Under the pieces are notes generated by a model. It was not told the DNA's origin. It saw only the letters and a list, made by a program, of their open reading frames with translations, and made no database searches. From Hypoxylon rubiginosum (lineage: Eukaryota > Ascomycota > Sordariomycetes > Xylariales > Hypoxylaceae): a stretch of DNA of 64,000 bases. The stretch's first letter is position 1, and each line of letters begins with the position of its first letter. Where the stretch lies: positions 868,001 through 932,000 of the forward strand of contig CADCXA010000029.1 in the NCBI GenBank assembly GCA_902806565.1, written 5' to 3'. Position numbers and translations under genes: made by a program. Shown piece by piece: positions 25,348-39,600 of the stretch.

Positions 25348-28300
25348 AAAATTTAAAAACCTGGTAAATTAAAATTTAAATATCTAGTAATAAAACTAAG
25401 ATATTAAAATCCTTAAAAACCTAAACTTATATTTAAAATAACCATTTAAATAATTATATATTATAAAATATAAAATTAAAAAACTTTAATTAATATTATA
25501 AACACCGATATAAAAATATATATTAATATATTTTAAAAAAAAAAACTTATTTAAAATATTAAAAATTTTAACTTTATAAATTAAATTATTTTTAATTTAA
25601 TTAAATATTAAATGAAATTAGTAAAAAAATCTTATATTTTAAAAAAATAAATTCTTTAAAAATATTTATAAAGTTTATTTTATTAATTTAATTTATTATT
25701 TTAATAATAAAACTTTTATTTAAACTAATAATAACATTTTTATAAAAAATATAATTATTTATTAATAACTTAATTAATAATTTAATTAATATTTTAAAAA
25801 ATATAAACTTTAAAAACAATATATTACATTTTTAAAAAAACTTATTAAAAAATATAAAAACAAAATTAAAAAAAGTTATTTAAAAAACTTTATATATATT
25901 TTTAAAATAAAATTTTTCATTTAATAACTTTTTTTTATAATTAATAAATCACTTACTATTTATTGTTTCACTTGCTTTTTTTAAAAAAAGTTTTTTTAAA
26001 TATTTATTAAATATTTTAAAACTAAATATAAGTTTTATTAACCTTATTACTATTAATATAAAAAATTAAAGCTTTAAAAACATTTTTAAAAAACTAATTA
26101 AAGTTAATTATAATATTAATTTTATTTAAAAATAACTTTTATTTAATATTTTTTTTTTTATTATACCTTAAAATAATTTTATTTTAATAATTATATTAAC
26201 TTTTAATTTTACCACTTTAAATAATATAAATTTAACTATAATTATTAATATAGTTATTAATAACTTAAAAACTATAAATTAAAAAAAAAATTATATAAAA
26301 ATATATTTATACTTATTTTTTTTTATTATAAATTTAAAATAATAAAAAAACATTTAATTTAATAAATCTTATATATTTTAATAACTATTTAATTTTAATT
26401 AATATTTTATTTAATTTAAATATATTAATTAACTTAGGATTTTTAAAACTTTTAAATTTATATTTTCTTTAAAAATTAAACGTAAAATTAAAACCTTAAT
26501 TTTTAAATATATTATTTAAAAAAAAGTAAAAAACAAACTTAAAAAAGCTTTTAATATTATTAATTTAAAATAACACCTAATAATTTAAAATTAGATTAAT
26601 ATTTTAAAAAAAAAAAAAAAAAATATAAACTTCTTTAAAATAATTAACAATTTAATTTTTAATTATAAAATTATTATATTTAAAGTTAAATTATAAAATA
26701 AACTAATTAATAATAACATTTATTTTTATATATTATAAAAGCTTTTATTTTTAATTATTAAAAAGTAGTTAATTATTTATATTAAAAAAAGCCTTAATAA
26801 CTTAAAAATTATAAATTTTAAGAACTTTTAAAAAATAGTAATTAAATAAATAAACTTTTATTTATAGATTTTTAATATAAATAAAAATAAAATTATTATT
26901 AATTATATTAAATATAATTTAAATAATAAGAATAATAATAATATTATTAATTAAAAAATTTAAAAAGTTAAAATTAATATTTAAATCTTATTAAAGTTTA
27001 TTATAAAAAAAAGCTTATTTTCACCACTTTTAATTAATAAAATTAATAAGTTTATTAAGTAATTTTTTAAAATAAAAATCTAAAATATTAATTTAAAAAA
27101 AAAGATTAAAAGTATAAAAAATAAGTTTTATAATTTTAATTTTTATTTTAATAATTAAAATTTATACTAGGTTAAAACCATTATATTAATTAATATATTA
27201 AATATAAAAGATTTTTTTTTTAACTTATAAATTAATTAAATTAAACTATTAATTAGTTAAGTTTTATTAAATTATTAATAAACGTTTAATTTAAAATATA
27301 TAAACTTAAAATTAAATTATAACTTTTAAAATTATTATTTTTATAAAAATACCTTTTATTTTATAGTAAGTTATAAAATAGTTAAATATTTAAATAATAA
27401 TAATATTTTATATTATAATTATATAAATAAAAAATATATTTTAAAAAAAATAATAAAAAATATAAAACTTATAAATATTTTAATTTTTAAATATATTATT
27501 ATTAAAATATACTGTTAAAAAGTTTTTATTAAAAGAAATATTTTTAATTATATTAAAAAATATAACCTAGGTAATAACTTAATTACTTATTATATAAAAT
27601 ATTACTAAATATAAATTAAAATCTTTTATAAAATATAAATAAGTAAAAAAAAAAAAAAGCTATAAAAGTTTTATTTATAAAAAAGATTAAATTAAGTTAA
27701 TATTTTTTATTTAAATATTAATCTTATTTTAAATTTAAATAATAACTTAACTTTTAATAATTTAAATATATATATTTATTATTACGAAAAATAAATATAA
27801 AAAGATTTTAATTAAATTAAAATACATATAATTTTTTAAATAAAAAATCTTAGTTAGATTTTTAATATTAAATAAAAAATAAGTTCTAAAAAAAACCTTA
27901 TTAATATTAATACTAAAAATAAAAATAATAATATTAAAAAAATCTTATAAAAACCTTTAAAAACTATTAATTTTATTAAAAGGTTAAGATTTATTAAAGC
28001 CGGCGTTTTTTTTAATTATAAAATTTAAAAATTCTAATTTAAAAAAATTATAACTAATTTAAATAAGTAATTCTTAATTACTTAAAAAAAAATAACTTAA
28101 ATAATACCGGGATTTATAAGCTTATTTAAAAATATATTAAATAAATTATAAGTTTATTTTATTTTTATATATATTATTAAATTTACCACTAAAAAATATA
28201 AGAAAAACTTTATTAATATAAATAAAATAAACTTAAAACTTAAAACTTAAAAAAACTTTATTTAAATTAATTTAATTAATAAAAAGAAGTTTTTATTATT

Positions 28301-29711
28301 ATTTTTTTATATAAGTTTTTTTTATATATAAAAAAATCTTATTTATTATAACTTAGTTATATATATTTAATTTTTATTTTAATTTTTAATTAAAATAAAA
28401 CTATATAAAAATAAAAATAAAATAATTATAATAATTAATATAAAAATATAATTTAATTTAATTATTAAGTTTTATATAATAAAATTTAAGCTTTTAATAT
28501 TTAAAACTTACTTAATATAGTTAAAATTTAAATTTTATATTTTTATAAAAACTATAAAAATTATAAAAAGTTTTATTTAAATTAAAAACTAGTTTTTATA
28601 ATATTTAATTTATATTATAAAAAATATTTTTATGTTATTTAAACTACTATTAAAATTAAATTTTATTTTTTTTATAAAAATAAACTTTTATTATAAAAAC
28701 TTTAAAATAATAAATAATTTAACTTTTAAAAAAATATTAATAAAAATACTATTAACATTTAATTAATTAAATAAAAAATAAATAAAAAAACTAATATAAT
28801 TAAAACTTGTTTTAAAAAACTATTAACTATTAATAGTTAAAGTTATATGAATAATTATAAAAAACTTATAATAAAAAAAATAAATAATAATAAAAAAAAA
28901 GGCGTTTTATTTTATAAAATAAATTTATAAATATTATTAATATTAATTAATAAAGTGAATTTTTTTAACTTTTTTAATAATTTTTATAATAATATATAAA
29001 TTAATCTAGTAAATACCTTTAAATATAACTTTAATAAAAATAAAATAATTTTTTATATATTAATAAATAATAATTTCTTTAAAATTATAAAAATTATTAT
29101 TTAAAAAGTTATTAAAAAAGTAAAAAAAAAAAAAAACTAAAATTAATATAAAATAAAAACTAATTTTAATTTAATTTTTATTAATATTATATATAAACTT
29201 AAAACCTTAAAAATTAACCTTATTAATAATGTTTTTATTAATAAATCTATATTATTAAAATTATTTAATTAAAAAAAAAAGTTTTTTTAATTAATATAAA
29301 ATTAAATTAAAAGTTTTTTAATATTTTATAAAAAAAACCTTTATAAAAATATCCACCTTAAATTTATAACCTAGTTTTATAATAAATATTTAAAACTTAA
29401 TAAACTTAAAATAATTAAAAAAAAATTAAAAACTTTTAAAATAATTAATATTAAAAAAAATATTTTTATTAAAATACTTTATAAAAGAAAAATAGTTTTA
29501 ACCTAGGATTTTAATAAAATTAATTATATAAAAAAAAGATATAATATTTAATTATATAATTAAAATTATTTTATATTTTATATAATAAACTAAAAGTATT
29601 TTAATCTTTGTTTTTTTTAAAAATAAAATTATTTAAGTTTTAAAAAAGTGTTTAAAAAATGGTATTTTATAAAAAAACTATAACTTATATTAAAATATTT
29701 AGTTTATTATT

Positions 29712-29850
29712 AAGAAAAAAAATAAATCTTTTAAATTAATTAATTTTTATATTAAACTTAATAAGAAAATAATCTAAGACGTTTTTTTATTAAAAAATTA
29801 TAAAAAGTTTTTTATAAAATTTATAATATATTAAGTTTTATTTATAATAA
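29712..29850 (+). pseudogene. Decayed reverse-transcriptase-like block (candidate)
   Basis: The plus-strand translation gives KKKNKSFKLINFYIKLNKK followed by II-stop-DVFLLKNY. Allowing for RIP changes (D to N, G to K, R to K or Y, V to I, Q to stop) this resembles the Ty3-type RT block KKKDGSFRLxxDYRxLN...D.PLP. One position does not fit a simple transition, so this is a candidate only. The surrounding frame is full of stops. Confidence 0.35.
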
Positions 29851-30647
29851 ATTAGTTTTTAAAATATAATTAAATAAAATTAAACCTTTTTAATAAATAA
29901 CTAATAGCTTTTATTATATTAATTAAATTAATAAAAATAATAATATTATTATAAAAAATAATAAATTTAGTTACTTATTTTTTAAAAGTAATTATTTAAG
30001 TATTTTATAATTTTATATTAAATAAATACAAGTTTTTTTTTAATAACGTAAAAATTAAAAAACCAACTATTTAATATAAAAATTAAGAAGTTTATTTTAA
30101 AATATAACGTTTTATTTTTAAATATATAAAAAATATTAACATTATTTTATTAAATTTTAAACTTACTAATATAATAACAAATAAAAAAAAGTTAAAATTT
30201 TATTATTTAATAATAAAAATTATAAAATATATTTATAATATTTATAAAAAAAAACCAATTTTATTAAAAACCTTTAAAATATAAAAATAAAGTCCTTATA
30301 AAAATATAAAAGATATTAAGTTTTTTATTAATATTATTATTTATTTTAAGTTTTAAGTTAAATTATATATTTTAATTACTATATTTTTAATAAAGTTACT
30401 TTAAAAAAACGCTTTATAAAAATAAATAAAAAACTAAAAGTAAGTTATATAAATATTAAAAAATACACTAAATAACACCCTGTATTTTATTAATTTTAAT
30501 TATATTTATAAAAAGCTAATTATTTTATAAATAAATATCTTAAAAAATGGTTAAAATTACATATTAAAATAATTTAATAATTAAAACATTTTTTATTTTT
30601 TAAAATATAAGTTAAATATATAACGTAAAATAAAAAAAAATTATAAT

Positions 30648-30952
30648 ATTAAACCAATGTTATAGATATTAGTTATTTTATAAAAATAGTATATAATATT
30701 TTATAAATACTTTATATTTAAAGGAAAATCTTTATAGGATTTTTTTTAAGATATTATTCACTTTTTTTTTAATATAGTTAATATATAATTATAATATTAA
30801 AAATATAGTTTTATTAAACGTTTTCTTTTTATAAGATATTTTAAAAGTTTTTATAATCGTTTAATAAAAAGTAATTAAAACTAAATAAACTACGTTTGTT
30901 TATTTTTTATATTTATTTTATATTTAAACATTTTTTTAATGTTTAGTTTAAT
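30648..30952 (+). repeat. 305-bp dispersed repeat, copy A
   Basis: 305 bp starting ATTAAACCAATG and ending TTAGTTTAAT, the same length and orientation as copies at 31678 and 42654. The ends are short imperfect inverted repeats. It could be a solo LTR or a MITE-like unit. Confidence 0.75.
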
Positions 30953-31677
30953 ATTTTAAAACTTAAAGTTTTAGTTATTATAAAATCTTTTTACTAACTT
31001 TAAATCCATTTTTATAATATTTATTTTTTATTATAAATAAATATAAAAACATTAATTATTTAGTTAAATAATAAATTTATAAATCTATTAAAAATAAAAT
31101 TAATTTAATAGATTATTTATATTAAATTATTTAATTTTAAAATTAAATATATACTTAGTAAATTTAATATAATAACCGACTTTTTATTTTATAAAAAAAA
31201 AAACCTTTTAAATAAAAAAGATAATTAATAAAAGGGTAATATTAATAAATATATTAATAGTTAAATTTATTTTATTTAAATTACTTTAAGTTTTTTAGTT
31301 TTTTTTAATATTAAATATTTTTTATTATAATTATTAAAAGATTAAAGTAATGAATTTTAAAAAATTATAAGGTATTTAAGTATTTTTATTTATTTTTTTT
31401 ATTTAAGAAATAAAAAGATAATAAAAAATTAATATATTAAAACGAGATTTTAAAATAAAATATTTTAATATATAATAATTAAGAATATTTTATAAAAAAA
31501 ACTTAAAAAAAAGTTTTATTAATAATAAATTATTAATTTATTTTTATAAAAAAAATTAATTATTTAAAAAAATTATATTAAATGTGGTTATAAAATATAT
31601 AACTTTATAATTAATAAAATAAAAAATATATATTATTAAAAAAAAAAAAATTTAAATATAATTTAAATTATTTTTAT

Positions 31678-31982
31678 ATTAAATTAATGTTATAAATATT
31701 AGTTACCTTATAAAAATAACACGTGATACCTTATAAATACCTTATACTTAAAGGAAAATTTTTACAGGATTTTTTTTAAGATATTATTTATTATTTTTTT
31801 AGTATAGTTAATATATAATTATAATATTAAAAATATAGTTTTATTAAACGTTTTTTTTTTATAAGATATTTTAAAAGTTTTTATAATTATTTAATAAAAA
31901 ATAGTTAAAATTAAATAAGTTACGTTTATTTATTTTTTATATTTATTTTATATTTAGATATTTTTTTAGTGTTTAATTTAAT
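31678..31982 (+). repeat. 305-bp dispersed repeat, copy B (possible 5' LTR)
   Basis: The same 305-bp unit as copies A and C. The sequence running out of its end reads TGGTGATTATTA, which could be a tRNA primer-binding site, so copy B may be the 5' LTR of an element ending at copy C (about 11.3 kb). I could not find a matching target duplication. Confidence 0.75.
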
Positions 31983-33689
31983 GGTGATTATTATAAAATT
32001 TAAATTTATAATCTTAGTTTTAAAAGGATTATTATTTTATTAATATAATTAAAAAAATAATCTTTTTTATTAATATAAATAAGAACTAGTAATTTTAAAA
32101 AGTGTTAATTTTTTAAAATAAATAATAATAAAAACTTTAATTATTTTAAACTATTTTTTAAATAATATTATAATTAATAGTAAAATATTTAAACTTAATT
32201 TATTTATATAAAGTAAATTTAATATATAATTTAACTTATATTAATATTAATTATATTAAAAAAAGAATAATTTAAATAAAACTTTAAATATAATTATAAT
32301 AATTATTAAAATTTAAAAAAAATTAATAAAGTAAAAATTAAAAGTATATTAAATAAAAGTTTAATAAAAAAAAAGTTTATTAAAATATAAAACTAATAAT
32401 TAAATTTATAATAATTAAAGAATATTAAAAATATAATAACGTATAAAATTAATATAAATAAAAAACGTTTATTAAATTTTATAAATATTAGTTTTATTTT
32501 TTTTATAAAATTAAAAAAAAAGCTTAAATATAAGGAGTTAATTATTTTTATAATAATTATTTTAATAAAAAAATTAAAATAGATTTTAATAATAAAAATA
32601 ATTATTAATTTTTTTTTAATTATATTATAAGTTTTATAATTAGTTTAAGTTAAATTAAAATTAATAATTAAAAAACCTGAAAAATTAATTTAAATTAAAT
32701 TAGTTATTTTTTAAGGTTTTTTTTTAAAAAAAATATAAAATTTTAATAAAACTTATAAATTAAAAAAATTAAAATTTAAGGATATTTATATTAAATTAAT
32801 TATAAATTTATATTTTAAAATAAAACTTATTATATTATTTAAATAACTTTTATTAATTTTAAAATTAATAAAAAAAACTTTTAAATTTTTACTTATATTT
32901 AATTATAGATTTTAAAAACTATTAAAAATAATATTTTAAGTATTTATTATATTTATTTTTATAGTATTTAAAAATAAAAGCTTAAAAATTATAACTAATA
33001 ATAATTATAAAAACGGTATTAATATAACCATTAATTTTAATATTAAGTTAATTTTAAATGTTTATTAAAGTTACGTGTTTTTAATAAATAACTTAAGCAG
33101 CGATTTTAAAAAGAATTATTAGTTTTTTATTATATTTTATATGTTTAAAAAATATATATTTATAAAATATTAAAGTTTAATTTAAACCGTGTTATTTATA
33201 TTAGTTTTTTTTAAGCTTATTAATTACTTATAATATTTATTTACCGGGAAGTATATTTTTTATTAGTTTAATAATATTAGTTACTTTTTTAATTAATAAA
33301 GGGTTAATAATTTATTTAAAATTAAAATATTTTTTTAATAAATAATAAACTAATTTTTAAAAAAAAAGGTTAAAAATATTATTAAAAAAACTTATATTTA
33401 GAAAAAAGTTATAAAAATAATTAAATATAAGTTTAAAATAAACGATTTTTATTAATATATTAATTATTAAATAAAATTTCTTAATTTTAATATTAAATTT
33501 ATTTTAAGTGATTTTAAAAAAATTACTAAAATATTTTAAAAATATAACTTGTTAATTATAAAATTTACCGTGTTTATAAAAAGTAATATTATAAAAAAAG
33601 TGTATATATAATTTGTTTTTAAATAACTAAAAAAGTTTATAATTAAAAATATTATTAATAATATCATTTATTTTATAAAGAATTTAAAA

Positions 33690-34220
33690 ACCCTTTTTTT
33701 TTCTAAGTTAAAAAAAGTAATCTAGGAATAAGTGATTTTAAAAATGTTATTAAAAGTGATAAAAAGCCGTAAAATCACTGATTAAGCTGAGATTAATAAA
33801 AATAATAATTAGTTAAAGCTTAGTATAAAAAAAGTGTTTTTTAATATATAGCTTAAAGTTCTTACCGCGATTTTAACTAAGAGTTTTACGAGGATAAATA
33901 AAAGGATCGCGGAGTTAATTAAAATGGTTGCAAACCTCCGTATTAATATATAGAAGAACATGGACTTGTAAAAGGCTGAGTTTAAAGCGATTAGAAGCAC
34001 CTGATCCGGTTTATTTTACGCGGAAAAGGAACGTAGGGACCTTGGGATCAACGCCGTTTAACGAGGACAAGCCGACCGACAGCTTTACGATTATAACAAC
34101 GGTATATATGCCAATGTATAAAGACCGCAAAGTGGCAGGTAATATAACAACAATTGTTTTTTTTATAAAAGGAATAATCATCGTGTGAACCGCTGCTTAC
34201 TGTTTGCTAAAATGTTTTAA
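33690..34220. other. GC-retaining island inside the AT-rich block
   Basis: About 0.5 kb that clearly keeps C, G and CpG (for example GGAACGTAGGGACC and ACGAGGACAAGCCGACCG near 34020-34080) while both sides are nearly pure A/T. Open frames of 63 aa (minus, 33809-34000) and 86 aa (plus, 33928-34188) cross it, but neither is recognisable. It could be a single-copy captured fragment or a low-copy segment that RIP did not target. Confidence 0.7.
33731..33779. repeat. Short inverted repeat AGTGATTTTA / TAAAATCACT
   Basis: Exact 10-bp arms (33731-33740 and 33770-33779) enclose a 29-nt loop at the left edge of the GC-retaining island. A related CGTGATTTTAC / GTAAAATCACG pair occurs at 47255-47292. 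Confidence 0.6.
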
Positions 34221-36577
34221 AATAAGTTTATTTTTTATAACTACTGAAAATAAACGTATAATATTAATAAGTAGAACCTAATAAATAACCTAGATATAAT
34301 ATTTAATATCTTGATTTTATAAGGAGTTGTTAATACTATTAAGTTAAAAGAAAAAGCGATTAGTTTTAAGGTTTATTATTTTATATTTAATTAAAATTTA
34401 AGCGGCGATTAAACGAAAAAATAAGCGGAGTATTATTTTTATAAAATATAATTAAATAATAATTTAATTTATTAGTTACTAGTTTAATAATTAATATTAC
34501 CAATAGTTAAATAACTTTAAGTAAAAAAAATATTAAACTTATTTATATTTAAAATTAATATTATTATAAAATATAAAATAAAATTATTTAATAATAATTT
34601 TAATTATAATTAGTTTATAAATATTATAAGTTTAAATAACTTATATTATATTAAAAAGGTAATTAAAAAAAAGGTTTTAAAATAATGTTTTAATTAAGTT
34701 ATTAAAATAAATATTATAAAATATAAATAAGGTTTAAATAAAAAAATATATAACGTTAATAATTACGATGTTATTTTTATATTAAAAACTAAGAATATAA
34801 AAAAAATTATATTTATAAATTAATATCTTTTAAACGCCACGAAGTTTTAAACCGAGAAAATCACAGCTAATATTTAAAAAAATTTTAATGTTACGTAAAA
34901 TAAAATATTTTAATATATATTAAAGTTTTTAAATATAATTTAAAAGTTTTTTATTAATTTTACGTTAAAAATAAAAATTTTTAATTATATTATTAAACTA
35001 AGTTTTAAAAAAATAACTAAGTAAGTTATAAAAAATATAAAAACTAACAATTATTTTAAAAATATATTTTAAATATTTAATATCTAAATATTTAATATAA
35101 TAATAATAAGTTTAATATAAAATTATAATATTTTTATATTTTTATTTAAAATAATTAAATTAAATAATTTTAAAGTTTATTATTAATTTTATTTATATTT
35201 AATTATATATATTAAATATATAAATAATAAAAACTTAATTATTATAATAATAAATTTAAATATTAAATTATTAATTATTATTTATTTTTATATAATAAAA
35301 TATAAGATTTTTATATATTATATTATAATAATTTAATTTAGTTTTAATTTTATTATTAAAATATTTTATATAAATATAATAAATAAATTTATATAATTAA
35401 TAAAATAACGTTTATTATTTTTATTATTTATTATTAATAATTACGTTTTTAATATTAAGTTATTATTAAAATTAAATTTTATTTTTTAAAGTAAATTAAA
35501 AATAAAATTCTAAGGATTAAATAATTTAATTAAAATTATAATATTTAAGTTTATAAAAATTAAAATGTTTTTAATTTATAGTAATATTTTAATTTATATT
35601 ATAAAAAATTTTATTAAGTTTTATATTAATTTAAGAAATTAAATATTATTAATAATATAAATTAAATTAATAATATAAATAAGTTTTTTTTATTAAGTTA
35701 TTTTAAAAGTTATAATTATTATAAAACGCTAGTTAAATATAATTTAAATTACATGTTTAATATAAAGAAAACGTTAAAATTTATTATTTTATATAAAATA
35801 ATTTTTAATATAGTTATAATAAATATTAATATTATAAAAATATAAAAAAACAATTATTATAAAAAAAATAAAAACTTTAAAAAAAATAATTTTTTTAATT
35901 TAAAAAACAGTAATAAGGTTTTTATATTTTTAACTAATAATTAATTTATAAATATTTTTTTTAAAGTTTTTAAGGTTGTTTTTTATAAGATATATAAAAA
36001 AAAAAACCGTTAAAACCAAGTTATAATTATAATTATTATAATTTTAATAAATATAATATATAAACTTAAAATTAAAAAGGTTTATTTTATTAATATTATT
36101 TTATTAAATAAAAATGTTTTATTTAAATTAGTTTACTGGAAAAACGTAACGTTAAAAAAAATATAAAAAATTTAAAAAAATTTTAATAAGTTAAAAATAA
36201 ACGGCTTTTTTTAGAATATTTTTCCATGATTTTCTTAAAAATTTAAAAGTATAAAACTTACTTTAAAACGTTTTATTAAAATAAAAAAGAAGTTTAATTT
36301 AATAAAACTTTTTAATGTTAAAAAAAATATTTTAATTAAGATTTTTTTTCGGTAAGAAATAGCTTTTATATAAAACTTTAATAAGTTAAAAAAAATTAAA
36401 AACGAATTTTTTTTTAACTATATAATTAAAATGGTTTTTTATAAAACTTAGTAAATAAAAAGGATTTTTATTTTAGTTTTATTTAAAAATAAAATAATAA
36501 AAATCTTTTAAGATTATTTTAAAAACGGTATTTTAAAAAAAAGGTATAGGTTTTATAAAAACTTATAGTTTATTATT

Positions 36578-36680
36578 AAAAAAAAAAATAAGGGATTATA
36601 ATTAATTAACTTTTATATAAAATTAAATATAAATATTATTAAAAACGTTTTTTTTTTTTAAAACTGTGATAGTTTTTTTT
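36578..36680 (+). pseudogene. Second decayed pol-like block (candidate)
   Basis: The plus-strand translation reads KKNKGL-stop-LINFYIKLN and then INIIKNVFFF. It shares LINFYIKLN with the block at 29712 and resembles RT (KKDGGLRL...DYRxLN..TIKNRYPLP) after RIP-type changes. Two such blocks 6.9 kb apart suggest two elements of a related family. This is a candidate only. Confidence 0.33.
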
Positions 36681-39600
36681 AAAAGTTTATTATATATAAA
36701 ATCTTATTTTATATTAATTTGTTTTTAAGGTATAATTAAATTATTTTTTTTATATTTAATAAAAATTTTACGATTTTTATAATTTTAATTAGTTTAATTT
36801 ATATAATAATAATACTGTAAAACGTTATTAACTTCGTGGTTTATTTTTTATATATAATAAGTTATTTTTTTTATAATTTTACGTTTTAAATATATAAATT
36901 TTTTTTTAATAATATAGGTGTTAAAGAACTTTATATTTAATATAATAATAAAAAAGCTTATTTTAAAGTTTAATATTTTATTTTTAAGTATATAAAAAAT
37001 ATTATAATAATTTTATTAAACTTTAAATTAAAAGAAGTAATAATTAACGTTAAAAAATTAAAGTTTTATAAGTTAATTATAAAAATTATTAAATTTTTAT
37101 ATAAAATTAATAATTGTAAATTAAACTAAATAAAAATCTTTAAAATTATTAAATAAATAAAATATAAAAATATTTTTAAGATACGATTATTTTTAAAACT
37201 TATAATATATTTTAAGATATAAATTAAAAAATATATAATAATAACCCTTACTTTAATTACGTTATTTTAAAAAAAAGAAAAATTTTATTAAAATAAGTTA
37301 CAGTAAATTATTATAACTAATTTATAATATATATTAATTATAGTTTTTTATTTAATTAATTTTAATTATAAATTTAGTTTTTAAATAATAATTAAAACTA
37401 ACGTTTTAAAATTAAATTAAAAAGTTATATTTAATTAACTTAATAATTAAAGAATTTTTAAACCTGTTAAATATAAGTTAAAAACTTAGAAAAATACTAA
37501 GTTAAATTATAATATTATAAAATTTAAATACCTTATAATTATAAAAACCTTTTAAAGATTTTATAATTATATATATAAAACACGCTTTTTATTAAAAATA
37601 AATATAAAAGTATTAATTTTATAACTTAATAACAATTTTATAAATTTACTTAAAATTATTTTATTATAATAAATAATTTTTATTAAGTTATTTAACTTTA
37701 AAATTAAACATTTATTTAGGAAAAAAAACATTATTATTAACGTTTTTTTTAAAAAACTAAATAAATTATTTAATTAAAAAAACAACTATTAGAAAAATAA
37801 CTTAAATAAATTTATTAATATATAACTTAATATTATAATAATAAAGCTTATTTTAATAATAATTTTATAAAAATAAAATCTTAATTATATTTTTATTTTT
37901 TTAAAGAAATAAAATAATAAATCCTATAAAATTATAAATTTTTTAACAGTATTTAAAACCTTTAAAAAATTTAAAAATATTAATAACTTTTTAATTAAAA
38001 CCGTTTTTAATTGTTTTAAAATTAAAGTTTTAAAGTATTTAATCTTTTAAAAAGTACTTTTTTATAACCTTAAAAAAAGCTATGTAACTCGTAAAATAAT
38101 TAATATAATTAATTAAAAAAACTAAATTATTTAAGAAATATATATTTTATATAACTATTAAAAATTTAAATTAATATATAATTAAATTATTGTTTTTTAT
38201 TACTAAAAAAAAATATATAAATATATAATAAAAATATTTAACTTATATTTTTAATATTAAAAAACAAATAATAAAAAGCTATTTAATTTTATAAAATACA
38301 TGTTTTTTATAATTATATTTATTTATTAGATATTAAACGTTTAATATATATTTAATTATAATAATATAATTAAAATTATAAAAGCCTGGAAATAACTAAT
38401 AAACTTTATTAAAATTATTAAATTAAAAAATATAAACTTAAAAAACGTTAAAAGGTTTATAATAAAAAATATTATTTATTAATATAATAATTTAATTATA
38501 ATTAAGTTTAATAATAAATTTAAAAATAAAAAACTAATTAATATTATTTATAAAAAGTTTAATATTACTTAATAAACTAACCTTATTTATTTTTTTTAAA
38601 TATAAAAACAAGTTAAGGTAAAATATAAGTTAATTATATTTATATTTAAAAAATATATTAATAGTGGTAAAAAACCTTAGGGATTATTACTAGATTTAAT
38701 GTTATAAGTTAATTGTATTTTAATTAAAAAAAAAAAACTTAATTTATATAAAATAATATACGGATAAAAAACCTTTTTTTTAATTAAAATAACGCTTTTT
38801 ATTTAAAAGATATTAAATTAACGCGGCGTAAAAAACCTGAAAAACTTTTTTTTTATTCGTATTTAGATATTTTTTCGATTTAATAAAGATATATATAAAA
38901 TATTAAAAATTATTATTAATTATAAGCTTAAAATAACAAATAAAAACAATAAAAAAAACATTTTTAAACTCCGTAAAATTAAAATAATAATTAATAACTT
39001 TATATTATTTTATAATATTTTTAAATATATTAATATATCGCGATTATATAAACTGTAATATAATTAAACTAATTTATTTTTAATTATAAATATCCTTATA
39101 AAAAACCGATATATTTTAAAAAACCTAAAAAAATCACCACTTTAAGGTGTTTATATAAAGAAAAAACTAAAGCTTTTTATTTAAAATAAAAAAAGGTACT
39201 GGAAGTTAAATAACTTTGTAAAAAATATATAAATATTTAAATTAAAAAGGCTTAATATTAATTTTAATAATAATGGAAAAATTAATAAATTTTAATTTAA
39301 AGGAAACGATAAAAAGATAAAAAAAGCTATTAAAAAAAATTACGAAAAAATTAAAAAATAAACACTTAAAATCCTTATATTTAATAAGTTATAATAAAGT
39401 TTTAAAATTATTAATAAAAAAAATATTAATAAATATAAATTATAAGAAAAATTATAACGTTATAAGTTATATAACTAGTAACCCACTTATAATAAATATA
39501 ATAAAATTTTTTTTTTATTTATTATATTTTTTATATTATTATTTATTATTAACTATTTTTATAATTTATATAAAATATATTTTTATATATAATTTTTTTA

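Noticed and set aside
33928..34188. An 86-codon open frame in the GC-retaining island as a gene
   Set aside because: No motif, no supporting splice or promoter context, and it runs out into RIP-altered sequence at both ends.
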